This document shows, one piece after another, positions 21,821 to 29,188 of a stretch of DNA of 33,147 bases. Position 1 is the first letter of the stretch. The number at the start of each line of letters is the position of its first letter. The notes under the pieces were generated by a model. It worked only from the letters and a program-made list of their open reading frames with translations, did no database searches and was not told where the DNA came from. The DNA comes from Endozoicomonas sp. G2_1 (GTDB lineage Bacteria > Pseudomonadota > Gammaproteobacteria > Enterobacterales > Alteromonadaceae), in assembly GCF_017744155.1 (NCBI RefSeq), contig NZ_JAGHQT010000026.1:1-33147 (forward strand), in the 5' to 3' direction. The translations under genes were made by a program, and so were the position numbers.

Positions 21821-21919
21821 TAACGCCATAATTTAGGGGCTGATAAATGCTTGGCTAAACTGTGTAGCGAGGCGAAACCGAGCCAAGCTTTAGCAGTCCC
21901 ACTTTATTGGCTTGTTATG
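21821..21919 (-). repeat. attC site, class A
   Basis: TAACGCCATAATTTAGGGGCTG at the left, GTGTAGCGAGGCGAAACCGAG as the loop, and CAGTCCCACTTTATTGGCTTGTTATG at the right. About 99 bp. Confidence 0.92.
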
Positions 21920-21931
21920 TTTTTATACTCA

Positions 21932-22339
21932 CTATTCGATGTCAGCCTTAATAACTATATTTTCGTTGCTATTTGTTTTGTCTGGTAATACCAAAGGCCC
22001 TTTTGAATAAAAGTTATTCTTTAACTCAAAAACACCATCAACAGAAAAATTGGGGTGCTCCTTTAGATGTACTTTAAAGAAAATATTCTCTGAATCAGCG
22101 CACATCAATGTAACATCGTATATTTCGGAATTAATATCATTAAAAGATTCAATAATAGCTTTTGCAGACCAAGTGCTATCATATTTTTTAATTGATAGAT
22201 AATTAACCAATACAACTGAAAATGGCTGTTCAGCATTTTCAGTAATAGCTTTATACCTATCCCCCCTCAAATATTCACACTTCTTATCAGTACATGCGGA
22301 CAACAAAAACAATATTAGGGCTAATAAGGTAATTTTCAT
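21932..22339 (-). CDS. Putative lipoprotein, unknown
   Basis: This 135-aa protein has a signal MKITLLALILFLLSAC with lipobox LSAC. The mature part is beta-rich with FSVVLVNYLSIKKYDSTWSA, IYDVTLMCADSENIFFKVHL and KADIE at the end. It has a Cys pair candidate (KKCEYL and LMCADS). No family recognised. No clear ribosome-binding site beyond the attC-derived leader. Confidence 0.78.
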   Translation of the reverse strand: MKITLLALILFLLSACTDKKCEYLRGDRYKAITENAEQPFSVVLVNYLSIKKYDSTWSAKAIIESFNDINSEIYDVTLMCADSENIFFKVHLKEHPNFSVDGVFELKNNFYSKGPLVLPDKTNSNENIVIKADIE

Positions 22340-22349
22340 GCTAAAAACA

Positions 22350-22448
22350 TAACGCCTTGTTAAGGGGCTGATAAATGTTTGGCTATACTTGTGGAGAGAA
22401 GCGAAACCGAGCCAAACTTTAGCAGTCCCGCTTGAACAGCTTGTTATG
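22350..22448 (-). repeat. attC site, class A
   Basis: TAACGCCTTGTTAAGGGGCTG at the left, TTGTGGAGAGAAGCGAAACCGAG as the loop, and CAGTCCCGCTTGAACAGCTTGTTATG at the right. About 99 bp. Confidence 0.92.
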
Positions 22449-22457
22449 TGGTCACAT

Positions 22458-22958
22458 TCAACCCTTAAACTGCTCTTTTTTCAATAGTTCAGGATCTCTG
22501 AAAATTATTAATTCAGGGAAGTTAATTTTGTTTTCCAAATAATTACTTCTAGATTCATTGATTTTGTTATATAAAATACCAATGTCATCAAAGGTAACCG
22601 GTAAATTACCGATATTTGTTTGAAAAACTTCCGTAAGATCTTCGGAATATCCCGAGTATTCACAATAATCCTCAACAAAACACCTGACTTCGTTTATAAA
22701 GAATTTCGAAGACAGAATACCCTTCATTTCTCGAAGAACAAACTCGCTAAAAGATATTTTTCCTAACTTTAACTTAGAATATTTATCTTCACCGATATAT
22801 TTATCAAAGTATGTTTGGTCTAAGAAGTTGTTGGTTTTTGCCCAATCAAGAAGAAAAACAACTAAAGGAGAAAAGTCTAATATCGATAGTGCCCTGTTGT
22901 TCAATACTGATAACATCGCAGCATGAAACTCATATTCCTCAAGATCAATTATGTCCAT
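22458..22958 (-). CDS. Hypothetical cytoplasmic protein
   Basis: From ATG 22956-22958 (AGGTGG six bases upstream, part of it supplied by the attC core GTTAGG) the product is 166 aa. It is acidic and helical: DIIDLEEYEFHAAMLSVLNN, SPLVVFLLDWAKTNNFLDQ, REMKGILSSKFF, EVRCFVEDYCEYSG. No signal peptide. It looks like a compact all-helical protein; no family recognised with confidence. It overlaps the next gene by 14 bases because that gene has been fused to its attC. Confidence 0.8.
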   Translation of the reverse strand: MDIIDLEEYEFHAAMLSVLNNRALSILDFSPLVVFLLDWAKTNNFLDQTYFDKYIGEDKYSKLKLGKISFSEFVLREMKGILSSKFFINEVRCFVEDYCEYSGYSEDLTEVFQTNIGNLPVTFDDIGILYNKINESRSNYLENKINFPELIIFRDPELLKKEQFKG

Positions 22959-23406
22959 ATAGGCCACCTAACGCCCGCTTAACGGGCAACCAAAGCTTAT
23001 TTAATTCGGTTTTAGATAACTTTGCTATACCGATAAACGGATTCGGTTTTGCCTTTTCATTGTAATAGTTTACATCTTCAGAAATTATATTAAATTCTAA
23101 CTCTATTGATTCGCTACTGTGAACTTTAAGCTCAAGGTGAGCTTCAACTTCACAGGCATGAAAAGAAGTATAAACATATACATTTGGTGGTTCATCATTA
23201 GGATTCGTCGAGATGTTTATACTTTGGTTGTCCAACCCATTAGGTAGAGGAAAGCCATCAACTGCAAAAAGGTATGAGTCAGGAAAAGCATCTTCATCTA
23301 AGGCTTTTGCTTCTATTGATAAATATAGCTTTCCATCTGAGATAGAAAATCCACTTTTGCAATGGCTAAATTTAATATCTTCATCTTGATGCTTTAATAT
23401 GAACAT
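22945..23406 (-). CDS. Hypothetical protein fused at its end to a truncated attC
   Basis: These 153 residues have no signal peptide. The protein has a beta-rich fold with SGFSISDGKLYLSIEAKALD, NPNDEPPNVYVYTSFHACEV and SIELEFNIISEDVNYYNEKA. The last 15 residues (LPVKRALGGLYGHN) are encoded by the left arm of an attC (22969-22988) and the leader of the next gene, so the native 3' end and most of the attC are lost. No family recognised. GGGAG precedes the ATG. It may still be functional, because the fusion removes only a short tail. Confidence 0.75.
   Translation of the reverse strand: MFILKHQDEDIKFSHCKSGFSISDGKLYLSIEAKALDEDAFPDSYLFAVDGFPLPNGLDNQSINISTNPNDEPPNVYVYTSFHACEVEAHLELKVHSSESIELEFNIISEDVNYYNEKAKPNPFIGIAKLSKTELNKLWLPVKRALGGLYGHN
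22969..22988 (-). repeat. Truncated attC, one arm only
   Basis: TAACGCCCGCTTAACGGGCA equals the first 20 bases of the intact class-B attC at 30854. The other arm and the core on the right are gone. The surviving stretch is translated as part of the gene at 22945-23406. Confidence 0.7.
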
Positions 23407-23423
23407 GAAACTCCCTTTGCGCC

Positions 23424-23518
23424 TAACGCATGGATAAGCGGCGAGTAATGCTGGGCTAAACTTAGCGACGGAGGAGCGCGAGCCCAGCGTTACGCCCGCC
23501 CTCGATGCACTCGTTAGG
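23424..23518 (-). repeat. attC site, GC-rich type (class D)
   Basis: TAACGCATGGATAAGCGGCGAG at the left, GGGCTAAACTTAGCGACGGAGG in the middle and CGCCCGCCCTCGATGCACTCGTTAGG at the right. It is far richer in GC than its neighbours and its right edge GCACTCGTTAGG differs from the GCTTGTTAT type. About 95 bp. Confidence 0.88.
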
Positions 23519-24374
23519 TAATCGAAACACCCCTGTCTGCCAACTGTGATAAAAATGCCTCAGGGTTATCAAGTGAGATTACTGCTTTAGATCTTTTTTT
23601 AGTGATGAAATAACGCCCTTTAAACTTGATAGGTTGATTGAACTCTATAACTATATTTTTGCTTGTACCTAATGGTGAAATAAAGAAATCAAATGGATTT
23701 GGCGTATCGGTGTAATTTAACTTCCTAGCTAATGTTATATCTGCAAAAGAAATTTCAGCATCCCAAGCTAGCCCAAACTTATAACTTAAATTTGTTTCAG
23801 TTAATTGAATGGACCTTAAACGTACAGCATGTACTTGCGCTAAGTAATAAATTACTGACCAAATGGTAAGCGTAGAAACAAACCAAGCAGCAAGAAAGTT
23901 TACCTCTTTTTCGACAATAAAATGAATGAAAGGCAATGTAGGTATCTGTGCTACCGCCACCACCCAAAAAATATCTCTGGCGTTGCTAGATTTAGCATAA
24001 CTGAATGAGTTCACATTATCAGTGTGCTCTTCAGGGAAATTTTTAGCGAAGAAAGCATAAAATATTACGAACAACTCGTTTTTAATTAGTTGATATAGTT
24101 GCCTATTTTTTAATGCATCTTTTAGCGTGCTTTCGAGAGCAGAATGGATAGTTGTGAAATGATGTTTATTGCTTAGAAAATGATTTAAGGCTTTATTCAA
24201 CCGAACAGTATCAAAAAGTAACGCAATTGCTGCTAATCCAAGCGCAATAGCCAATTCTAAATTTTTAAAAGCCGAAAAATAAAATAAAGACAGTCCAGTA
24301 GCAAAACAACAAACTAGAACTATTTTCGTTTTTCCGAAAACGGAATTGTAGTGTGAAATCACTCCAAACCTCAT
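23514..24374 (-). CDS. Membrane protein with C-terminal PH-like domain
   Basis: The protein has 286 aa. Two hydrophobic segments near the N-terminus (about 19-53) and two in the middle (139-153, 164-181) frame a helical, charged stretch (LESTLKDALKNRQLYQLIKN). The C-terminal 80 residues (VRLRSIQLTETNLSYKFGLA, DAEISFADITLARKLNY, GRYFITKKRSKAVISLDNPE) look like a bacterial PH-type domain. It is larger than the other cassette proteins. The stop TAA lies in the attC, and TAGG of the next attC core serves as ribosome-binding site for the ATG. No named family. Confidence 0.82.
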   Translation of the reverse strand: MRFGVISHYNSVFGKTKIVLVCCFATGLSLFYFSAFKNLELAIALGLAAIALLFDTVRLNKALNHFLSNKHHFTTIHSALESTLKDALKNRQLYQLIKNELFVIFYAFFAKNFPEEHTDNVNSFSYAKSSNARDIFWVVAVAQIPTLPFIHFIVEKEVNFLAAWFVSTLTIWSVIYYLAQVHAVRLRSIQLTETNLSYKFGLAWDAEISFADITLARKLNYTDTPNPFDFFISPLGTSKNIVIEFNQPIKFKGRYFITKKRSKAVISLDNPEAFLSQLADRGVSIT

Positions 24375-24382
24375 TGATTACC

Positions 24383-24481
24383 TAACGCCCCAACAAGGGG
24401 CTGATAAATGCTTGGCTAAACTGTGTAGCGAAGCGGAACCTAGCCAAGCTTTCGCAGCCCCACCTTTAACAACTTGTTATT
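24383..24481 (-). repeat. attC site, class A
   Basis: TAACGCCCCAACAAGGGGCTG at the left, GTGTAGCGAAGCGGAACCTAG as the loop, and CAGCCCCACCTTTAACAACTTGTTAT at the right. It shares GGAACCTAGC...CTTTCGCAG with the attC at 25505. About 99 bp. Confidence 0.92.
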
Positions 24482-24748
24482 TTTTACAACAACATTCGCT
24501 AAATAAGTTACCACAACTAAACCTAAAACAAATATAGATGAACCATACCAAGGTATTGACCCCGTTTTATCCAGTATAAAAACTTTTAAGGCCAAATACT
24601 TCATCAAAGGTAAAGCAATAAAAATTGTTACGAGTAAAACCGACGCCCCAAGCGGCTCGCTTATGATATTTATTAGCCACCCCCCAAAGAACAGAAGTAA
24701 CAGCCCTATTGGCCAAAATTTCTTTAGTAATTCGAGTAGTCGACTCAT
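24440..24748 (-). CDS. Small membrane protein
   Basis: This 102-aa protein has three hydrophobic segments (about 13-30, 37-53, 69-87) and no signal peptide. The last 15 residues (KNNKLLKVGLRKLG) are translated from the attC, since the gene has no stop before it. No family recognised. The ribosome-binding site is weak. Confidence 0.7.
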   Translation of the reverse strand: MSRLLELLKKFWPIGLLLLFFGGWLINIISEPLGASVLLVTIFIALPLMKYLALKVFILDKTGSIPWYGSSIFVLGLVVVTYLANVVVKNNKLLKVGLRKLG

Positions 24749-24758
24749 CTAATACACA

Positions 24759-24854
24759 TAACGCCGCAATAAACGGCAAGTAAATGCTTGGCTAAAATTA
24801 GTGATGAACGAACGCCAGCCAAGCATTAGACGTCCATTTGATGCCCTTGTTAGC
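24759..24854 (-). repeat. attC site, class C
   Basis: TAACGCCGCAATAAACGGCAAG at the left, TTAGTGATGAACGAACGCCAGCC as the loop, and TAGACGTCCATTTGATGCCCTTGTTAG at the right. About 96 bp. Confidence 0.9.
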
Positions 24855-24855
24855 A

Positions 24856-25485
24856 TTATTTGTCAGCCAATTTATTTATACTTTGCTGAATTATTTCCTC
24901 AGAATTAGGGCTTAAACAATACCCCTTAATAACTGAGATTAAATTTACAAGTTTCCCCATCCTACTCTCTTTTTCTGGACTCATTGTTTGTCCTGCCATC
25001 GGAGGCCTAGGTAACTGTTTTGATGACAACCACTTCAATGAGGCTGAAAAATGATAACTAGTACCATCTTCTCCTAAATTAAAACGTTTGGCATGTCGAG
25101 TTTTACTAAGCTCATTGATCCAAACATTTTCGATGTTGTCTACCACTAATTTAGACAAAACCGTACGACATTTTTTAATTGGATTAGGTTGGTACTCTTC
25201 TCTGTCAACAGTCCAATAGCGAGTTTCAGCCTCTAAGTATGAAACATAGTATGAGTCAGCAGACTTTTCTATATATAAAACGGATTCTGGATAGAACGAC
25301 GGGATTACAAACACTTTTAAAATTACATCTCGCGAAAACGCAACGTGAAAAGCTTTAGTTACATATTGATGATACTCGATAGAGGAAATTCCACTCCCAT
25401 AAATCGAATCTTCTGGGTACAAATGATCTTGAGAAAAAATAGGTAAAGATAAAAACAATAAAATTGCGATGCTAAATATTTTCAC
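24856..25485 (-). CDS. Secreted hypothetical protein
   Basis: The 209-aa protein starts with a signal peptide (MKIFSIAILLFLSLPIFSQ). The mature part is rich in Tyr/Trp and charged residues (YVSYLEAETRYWTVDREEYQ, NVWINELSKTRHAKRFNLGE) with two Cys (KKCRTV and GYCLSP). A helical region forms the end. No family recognised; likely periplasmic. The start is GTG 25483-25485 with GGGAGG upstream. Confidence 0.8.
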   Translation of the reverse strand: MKIFSIAILLFLSLPIFSQDHLYPEDSIYGSGISSIEYHQYVTKAFHVAFSRDVILKVFVIPSFYPESVLYIEKSADSYYVSYLEAETRYWTVDREEYQPNPIKKCRTVLSKLVVDNIENVWINELSKTRHAKRFNLGEDGTSYHFSASLKWLSSKQLPRPPMAGQTMSPEKESRMGKLVNLISVIKGYCLSPNSEEIIQQSINKLADK

Positions 25486-25504
25486 AACACCTCCCTTGTA
25501 ATGC

Positions 25505-25602
25505 TAACGCCCCAATAAGGGGCTGATAAATGCTTGGCTAAACTGTGTAGCGAAGCGGAACCTAGCAAAGCTTTCGCAGTCCCGCTTTATTAGCTTGTTA
25601 TG
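25505..25602 (-). repeat. attC site, class A
   Basis: TAACGCCCCAATAAGGGGCTG at the left, GTGTAGCGAAGCGGAACCTAGC as the loop, and CAGTCCCGCTTTATTAGCTTGTTATG at the right. About 98 bp. Confidence 0.92.
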
Positions 25603-25614
25603 TAACGCCTTAAC

Positions 25615-26223
25615 TTATTTATGTTTAGATAGCACAGCTTTAATTTGACTACTAATATTTTTAGCATTCTGGCAAGCAGGATCTTGAATTCCATTTTTAC
25701 AACCAATTTCAAGGACATCTAAAGCTTTGTCAAAATCTCTTTTAACTCCTTTACCTTGAGCTAAATAAGCTCCATACATCGTACAGCCCCAAGCATCACC
25801 TTGAGAACAACTAAGTTCAAAAGTTTTAACTGCACAATTTAGAGAAGACTCACCGTTATACTTAATTAAACCTGAAGCTCTATTTGTACACGCATTAACC
25901 AAACCTAATTTACAAGATTTTGAAAATAAAGCTTCAGAATGATATTCACTGCCTGTTTTACCTTGAGCGTAATTTGCTAGCGAAGAACAATAGTTGGCAT
26001 CACCATCATTACAACGCTTTAAGCATGACATAGGATTAGCAGCGCAATAATCAATATGATCTTTATAAGGTATACCTAATTTGGGGAATAACTCTGAAGG
26101 ACATTGAGAAACTAGATCTTGATAACTTTTATCCGAATCAATTTCCCTAATAACTTCATCTAGATTCAATTTTTCAGCGAATACACTAATAGAAAAAAAG
26201 ATTAATAAGAATACATACTTCAT
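25615..26223 (-). CDS. Secreted Cys-rich Sel1/Hcp-like repeat protein
   Basis: This 202-aa protein has a signal peptide (MKYVFLLIFFSISVFA). The mature part holds tandem helical repeats with the Sel1/Hcp spacing of Cys and Gly: CLKRCNDGDANYCSSLANYA, 'LFSKSCKLGLVNACTNRASG', 'TFELSCSQGDAWGCTMYGAY', 'LEIGCKNGIQDPACQNAKNI'. In the Hcp family each repeat carries a disulfide. Such solenoid proteins mediate protein contacts in the envelope. Four repeats are visible. The gene is alone between two attC sites. Confidence 0.88.
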   Translation of the reverse strand: MKYVFLLIFFSISVFAEKLNLDEVIREIDSDKSYQDLVSQCPSELFPKLGIPYKDHIDYCAANPMSCLKRCNDGDANYCSSLANYAQGKTGSEYHSEALFSKSCKLGLVNACTNRASGLIKYNGESSLNCAVKTFELSCSQGDAWGCTMYGAYLAQGKGVKRDFDKALDVLEIGCKNGIQDPACQNAKNISSQIKAVLSKHK

Positions 26224-26241
26224 AGGTTACTCATCGTTGCA

Positions 26242-26338
26242 TAACGCCCCATTAAGGGGCAAATAATTAGCTTAGCTAAAATTAGGAGCGCAGCGACGAG
26301 AGCTAAGCTTTATTTGTCCCGTTGAAGCGCTTGTTATA
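26242..26338 (-). repeat. attC site, class B
   Basis: TAACGCCCCATTAAGGGGCAAAT at the left, TTAGCTAAAATTAGGAGCGC as the loop start, and TTATTTGTCCCGTTGAAGCGCTTGTTAT at the right. About 97 bp; a model of this class. Confidence 0.92.
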
Positions 26339-26380
26339 TTTTAAATTCCATTAGAGCTTTAAAGAACAACACCTTGAATT

Positions 26381-27034
26381 TTATAGGCTATTTGCCTCAA
26401 ATGCCTCCCTATTAGAGTAGGAAGTATTCCCTCGAATTAGTCCTTTATATGAACTAAATATAAGCAGGCCACTTTTATGATATATCTTGGTTTCTATCAA
26501 TTTTGAATTCCTGAAACCTTCATATTCAGAAGTCCAAACGCCATTCTCGAAGTATGTTTTTACTTTCTTATCTTTGCCTGAGGCCGATTTATATGTGCAT
26601 GTACCCAACTTGAACTCACATTCTTTAAAAGTGCTAAGGTAATTTAGATCACTGGAGGAGTCATATTTACGATAAGCTATCCTATTCTTGAGAATTATCT
26701 GACGTCCCGTTTTTTCTATATCCCCTTCAGATTCGATGAAATGTTCAAATATTGTTGAACCACGATCTTCATTTTTGAATCTATAAAATTCTCTGTCTAA
26801 GCTAAAGCTTCCGTCTCGACTAAAGTAGCTTCTAACATTAAAACCCCAAACAGGTGGAAAGCTATACGTTGTAATATCACCTTTCTTTAAGTCTTCAGGC
26901 GCTAGGATTTCACCCTGATATTTAGCTTTTATATCATTAATTAGTGCTCTTTCGTCTATGGGTAAAACCACACTAGAACAGCCAGATATAAATAAAACAA
27001 GAACAAAACTTAATATGCTTTTTGAATGTAACAT
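26381..27034 (-). CDS. Putative lipoprotein, unknown
   Basis: The true start is ATG 27032-27034, with AGG six bases upstream, since the open frame upstream (FGSVSLRFASHFCQTFI) is translated attC. The 217-aa product has a signal MLHSKSILSFVLVLFISGC (lipobox ISGC). The body is rich in Tyr, Phe and charged residues (FPPVWGFNVRSYFSRDGSFS, TFKECEFKLGTCTYKSASGK) with YKSGLLIFSSYKG-type repeats near the end that suggest beta structure. No family recognised. Outer-membrane or periplasmic lipoprotein. Confidence 0.8.
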   Translation of the reverse strand: MLHSKSILSFVLVLFISGCSSVVLPIDERALINDIKAKYQGEILAPEDLKKGDITTYSFPPVWGFNVRSYFSRDGSFSLDREFYRFKNEDRGSTIFEHFIESEGDIEKTGRQIILKNRIAYRKYDSSSDLNYLSTFKECEFKLGTCTYKSASGKDKKVKTYFENGVWTSEYEGFRNSKLIETKIYHKSGLLIFSSYKGLIRGNTSYSNREAFEANSL

Positions 27035-27050
27035 TAGAGACCTAAAAATA

Positions 27051-27138
27051 TAACGCCCTGTTAAGGGGCTGATAAATGTTTGGCAAAAATGTGAAGCGAA
27101 GCGAAGCGAAACCGAGCCAAACTTTAGCAGCTTGTTAG
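27051..27138 (-). repeat. attC site lacking one arm
   Basis: TAACGCCCTGTTAAGGGGCTG at the left is intact, but at the right CTTTAGCAG runs straight into CTTGTTAG. The 13-14 bases TCCCGCTTGAACA(G) present in sister sites (for example 27692-27708) are missing between two CAG copies. The loop also carries GAAGC three times. About 88 bp. Confidence 0.9.
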
Positions 27139-27140
27139 TG

Positions 27141-27590
27141 CTACTTATCAAAAGGTACCTCTTCAATAACACTAGACCAACCTATTTTTTGCATACAACT
27201 CCAACGATTTTTATTAAACTTGTTATATTCTTTAAGTAACTCTTTTTCTGTATTAGTGAAGTTAAGGTCGCTTTTTACCCCTTTAAATACAGTATCCCTT
27301 GCATTCAAAGATGATGCACGTTCAAGAAACACAATAATTTCATCTTTATCTGTTGAAATTTTACTTCCTATTTTTACACCTTTTTTATACGTTAATTCAG
27401 AGCACTTTTTAAAGTCTAAATCGTATAACTCATTTTTAGTTTGCTCCTTGCCATGTTCAGAAACTATTCTTCCTTTTTCTGGGTGTTTCGTAACAGCAAG
27501 ATATTTTACTTTAGGTGGACTAAAATCCCTTGGTGTACTGTTACAACCTAAAACTAAAAATATCAATGAAACCGAAATTACAGCTTTCAA
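27141..27590 (-). CDS. Putative lipoprotein, unknown
   Basis: The protein has 149 aa. The signal MKAVISVSLIFLVLGC has lipobox VLGC. The mature part is Lys/Glu-rich and mostly helical (FTNTEKELLKEYNKFNKNRW), with Cys pairs FKKCSEL and SCMQKIG. No family recognised. Start TTG 27588-27590 with AGGAG upstream. The attC of this cassette is defective (27051-27138), so the cassette may be poorly excised. Confidence 0.78.
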   Translation of the reverse strand: MKAVISVSLIFLVLGCNSTPRDFSPPKVKYLAVTKHPEKGRIVSEHGKEQTKNELYDLDFKKCSELTYKKGVKIGSKISTDKDEIIVFLERASSLNARDTVFKGVKSDLNFTNTEKELLKEYNKFNKNRWSCMQKIGWSSVIEEVPFDK

Positions 27591-27619
27591 TTAAACTCTC
27601 CTATATATTCTTGTAGCAC

Positions 27620-27717
27620 TAACGCCCTGTTAAGGGGCTTTTTAATAGTTTGCCAAAATATGGAGCGGAGCGAAACTCGGCAAACAGTAAAAAGTCCCGC
27701 TTGAACAGCTTGTTATA
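27620..27717 (-). repeat. attC site, class A
   Basis: TAACGCCCTGTTAAGGGGCTT at the left, TGGAGCGGAGCGAAACTCGG as the loop, and AAGTCCCGCTTGAACAGCTTGTTAT at the right. About 98 bp. Confidence 0.92.
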
Positions 27718-28156
27718 CGGATTTTGCACAATCTTCTGTTCGGTAATAAATAACAAACTCGTTGTTAACAACTTTAAAAGAGGTATTGGAAGCTTTTGAT
27801 ATTTTAAGAGTTTCCTTATTATTGTTGGAATCACTACTTAAAGTTAGTGTATTTCCTTCCAGCAACCATGTACCAGTGCTAGGTAGAATATCTGCATGAT
27901 ATAAATTACTTCCTGGAGACATTGGCCCGTGCTCAGTATATTCACATTCATAAGTTCCATTTTTATAAAATTGGCAGTCGTGCAAATAAGTACCTTCGCC
28001 GCTTTGCACTTTTGAATGCCAGTTCCCAATGATGTAACTATCATCAACCGTTGCACTATTTATATTTGGATCTTCACAAAGTAATGTATTTTCTTTTGTA
28101 CTCACACATGCGCTAAGAATCAAAGATAATAATACCAACGAGGAATACCTGACCAT
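27713..28156 (-). CDS. Putative lipoprotein with lipocalin-like core
   Basis: ATG 28154-28156 with GGAG five bases upstream starts MVRYSSLVLLSLILSAC (lipobox LSAC). The frame before it is attC sequence. The 147-aa product has 'IIGNWHSKVQSGEGTYLHDC', 'FYKNGTYECEYTEHG', 'GTWLLEGNTLTLSSD', an order of GxW, YxxxGtY and GxWxxxxxxL strands typical of small lipocalin-like beta barrels. No named family. The TAA stop lies inside its attC. Confidence 0.8.
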   Translation of the reverse strand: MVRYSSLVLLSLILSACVSTKENTLLCEDPNINSATVDDSYIIGNWHSKVQSGEGTYLHDCQFYKNGTYECEYTEHGPMSPGSNLYHADILPSTGTWLLEGNTLTLSSDSNNNKETLKISKASNTSFKVVNNEFVIYYRTEDCAKSV

Positions 28157-28168
28157 TACTACTCCGTA

Positions 28169-28264
28169 TAACGCCCACTTAACGGGCAAATAATTAGCTT
28201 AGCTAAATTAAGAGCACAGCGACGAGAGCTAAGCTTTATCTATCCCGTTGAAGCACTTGTTATA
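28169..28264 (-). repeat. attC site, class B
   Basis: TAACGCCCACTTAACGGGCAAAT at the left, TTAGCTAAATTAAGAGCACAGC as the loop start, and TATCCCGTTGAAGCACTTGTTAT at the right. About 96 bp. Confidence 0.92.
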
Positions 28265-28270
28265 AGGCGC

Positions 28271-28654
28271 TTACCTGATATCTATAGTTTGAAATGTAGG
28301 TAAGCTTAACTCGTAATTTACTACATGTTGACTTTTAGGGTAATCACCTGCGAGTGAAAATATTTCAAAGTGTTCAACCAAGCCATCCTTTGAAATATTT
28401 ACAGTAACTAAAGCGCCGCTTTCAAGTTGGCTTGATTTAATCAATGGCCCCTCAAGGTAGTCGTTCTTTTTGAGTATATTGTTTTTACACTCGACAGGAA
28501 TAGCAAAACTAACGAACACCCCGCCACCATTAGTAAATTCTCTTTCTGTTACAACAGCAAGTGAAAGCTGCTTTTTAAATTCGAAGGCGTATTCGGAGCA
28601 GTTTTGAATGAACCAATTAAAGATAGACACTTCTATTTGCTGTAATCCTTCCAT
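28271..28654 (-). CDS. Conserved hypothetical protein
   Basis: This 127-aa soluble protein reads IQNCSEYAFEFKKQLSLAVV, TEREFTNGGGVFVSFAIPVE, LESGALVTVNISKDGLVEHF. The order '..l..ql..a.v..ReftG.Gff..F.v', 'hgagf.lfi.dG.i..lE.ft.g..wp' is a widespread small bacterial family that I know only as hypothetical proteins. Function unknown. The ribosome-binding site is weak. Confidence 0.8.
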   Translation of the reverse strand: MEGLQQIEVSIFNWFIQNCSEYAFEFKKQLSLAVVTEREFTNGGGVFVSFAIPVECKNNILKKNDYLEGPLIKSSQLESGALVTVNISKDGLVEHFEIFSLAGDYPKSQHVVNYELSLPTFQTIDIR

Positions 28655-28668
28655 CTGCTTACGCCTTA

Positions 28669-28766
28669 TAACGCCCTGTTAAGGGGCTGATAATGTTTGG
28701 CTAAACTTGTGTAGCGAAGCGGAACCGAGCCAAGCTTTAGCAGTCCCGCTTTATTGGCTTGTTAGC
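28669..28766 (-). repeat. attC site, class A
   Basis: TAACGCCCTGTTAAGGGGCTG at the left, TTGTGTAGCGAAGCGGAACCGAG as the loop, and CAGTCCCGCTTTATTGGCTTGTTAG at the right. About 98 bp. Confidence 0.92.
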
Positions 28767-28767
28767 A

Positions 28768-29115
28768 TTACTTTTTAGCCAAGTTATCCACTTGACCACT
28801 TAACTTAAAGCCGTAAATAAAAGTAGGTAGCCCCCAAATAGCTATTACCCAACCCGAAAAATCAGGATACATAAAAGCTAGTGTAGCCAATAACATACCT
28901 GAAACAAATGAAATCTTCATATAGTTTGTAAAGTGTTGAATATTTAATTTGTAAAATTTAAAAGCAGGATCGAAGTTAAAAAGTAAAATAGCAATAATTG
29001 AGGCGACAAGAGAATACGTTGCAAATCCACTATTTAGTAAAATCACAGGCAGCATTAAACAGCCACTTGTATAAGGAAAGAATCTAGCATGTTGTCTTTT
29101 AGAGTAGGTTTGCAC
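28768..29115 (-). CDS. Small membrane protein
   Basis: The 115 aa contain four hydrophobic segments (about 15-33, 34-48, 66-84, 88-104) and a basic N-terminus (YSKRQHARFF) that should be cytoplasmic. No family recognised. The start is GTG 29113-29115 with AGGATT upstream. Confidence 0.72.
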   Translation of the reverse strand: MQTYSKRQHARFFPYTSGCLMLPVILLNSGFATYSLVASIIAILLFNFDPAFKFYKLNIQHFTNYMKISFVSGMLLATLAFMYPDFSGWVIAIWGLPTFIYGFKLSGQVDNLAKK

Positions 29116-29134
29116 TCGAATCCTATTGTAATGC

Positions 29135-29188
29135 TAACGCCCGTATCAAGCGCAGCTTTTAGCTGTCGCATTGGATACGCTTGTTATA
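29135..29188 (-). repeat. Compact attC site (54 bp)
   Basis: TAACGCCCGTATCAAGCGC at the left and ATTGGATACGCTTGTTAT at the right: GTATC pairs with GATAC, and AGCT faces AGCT around a TTTT loop. It is about half the length of the surrounding sites. Confidence 0.85.

Noticed and set aside
27220-27594. 124-codon plus ORF
   Set aside because: Opposite a lipoprotein gene with a clear signal and lipobox; no supporting signals.
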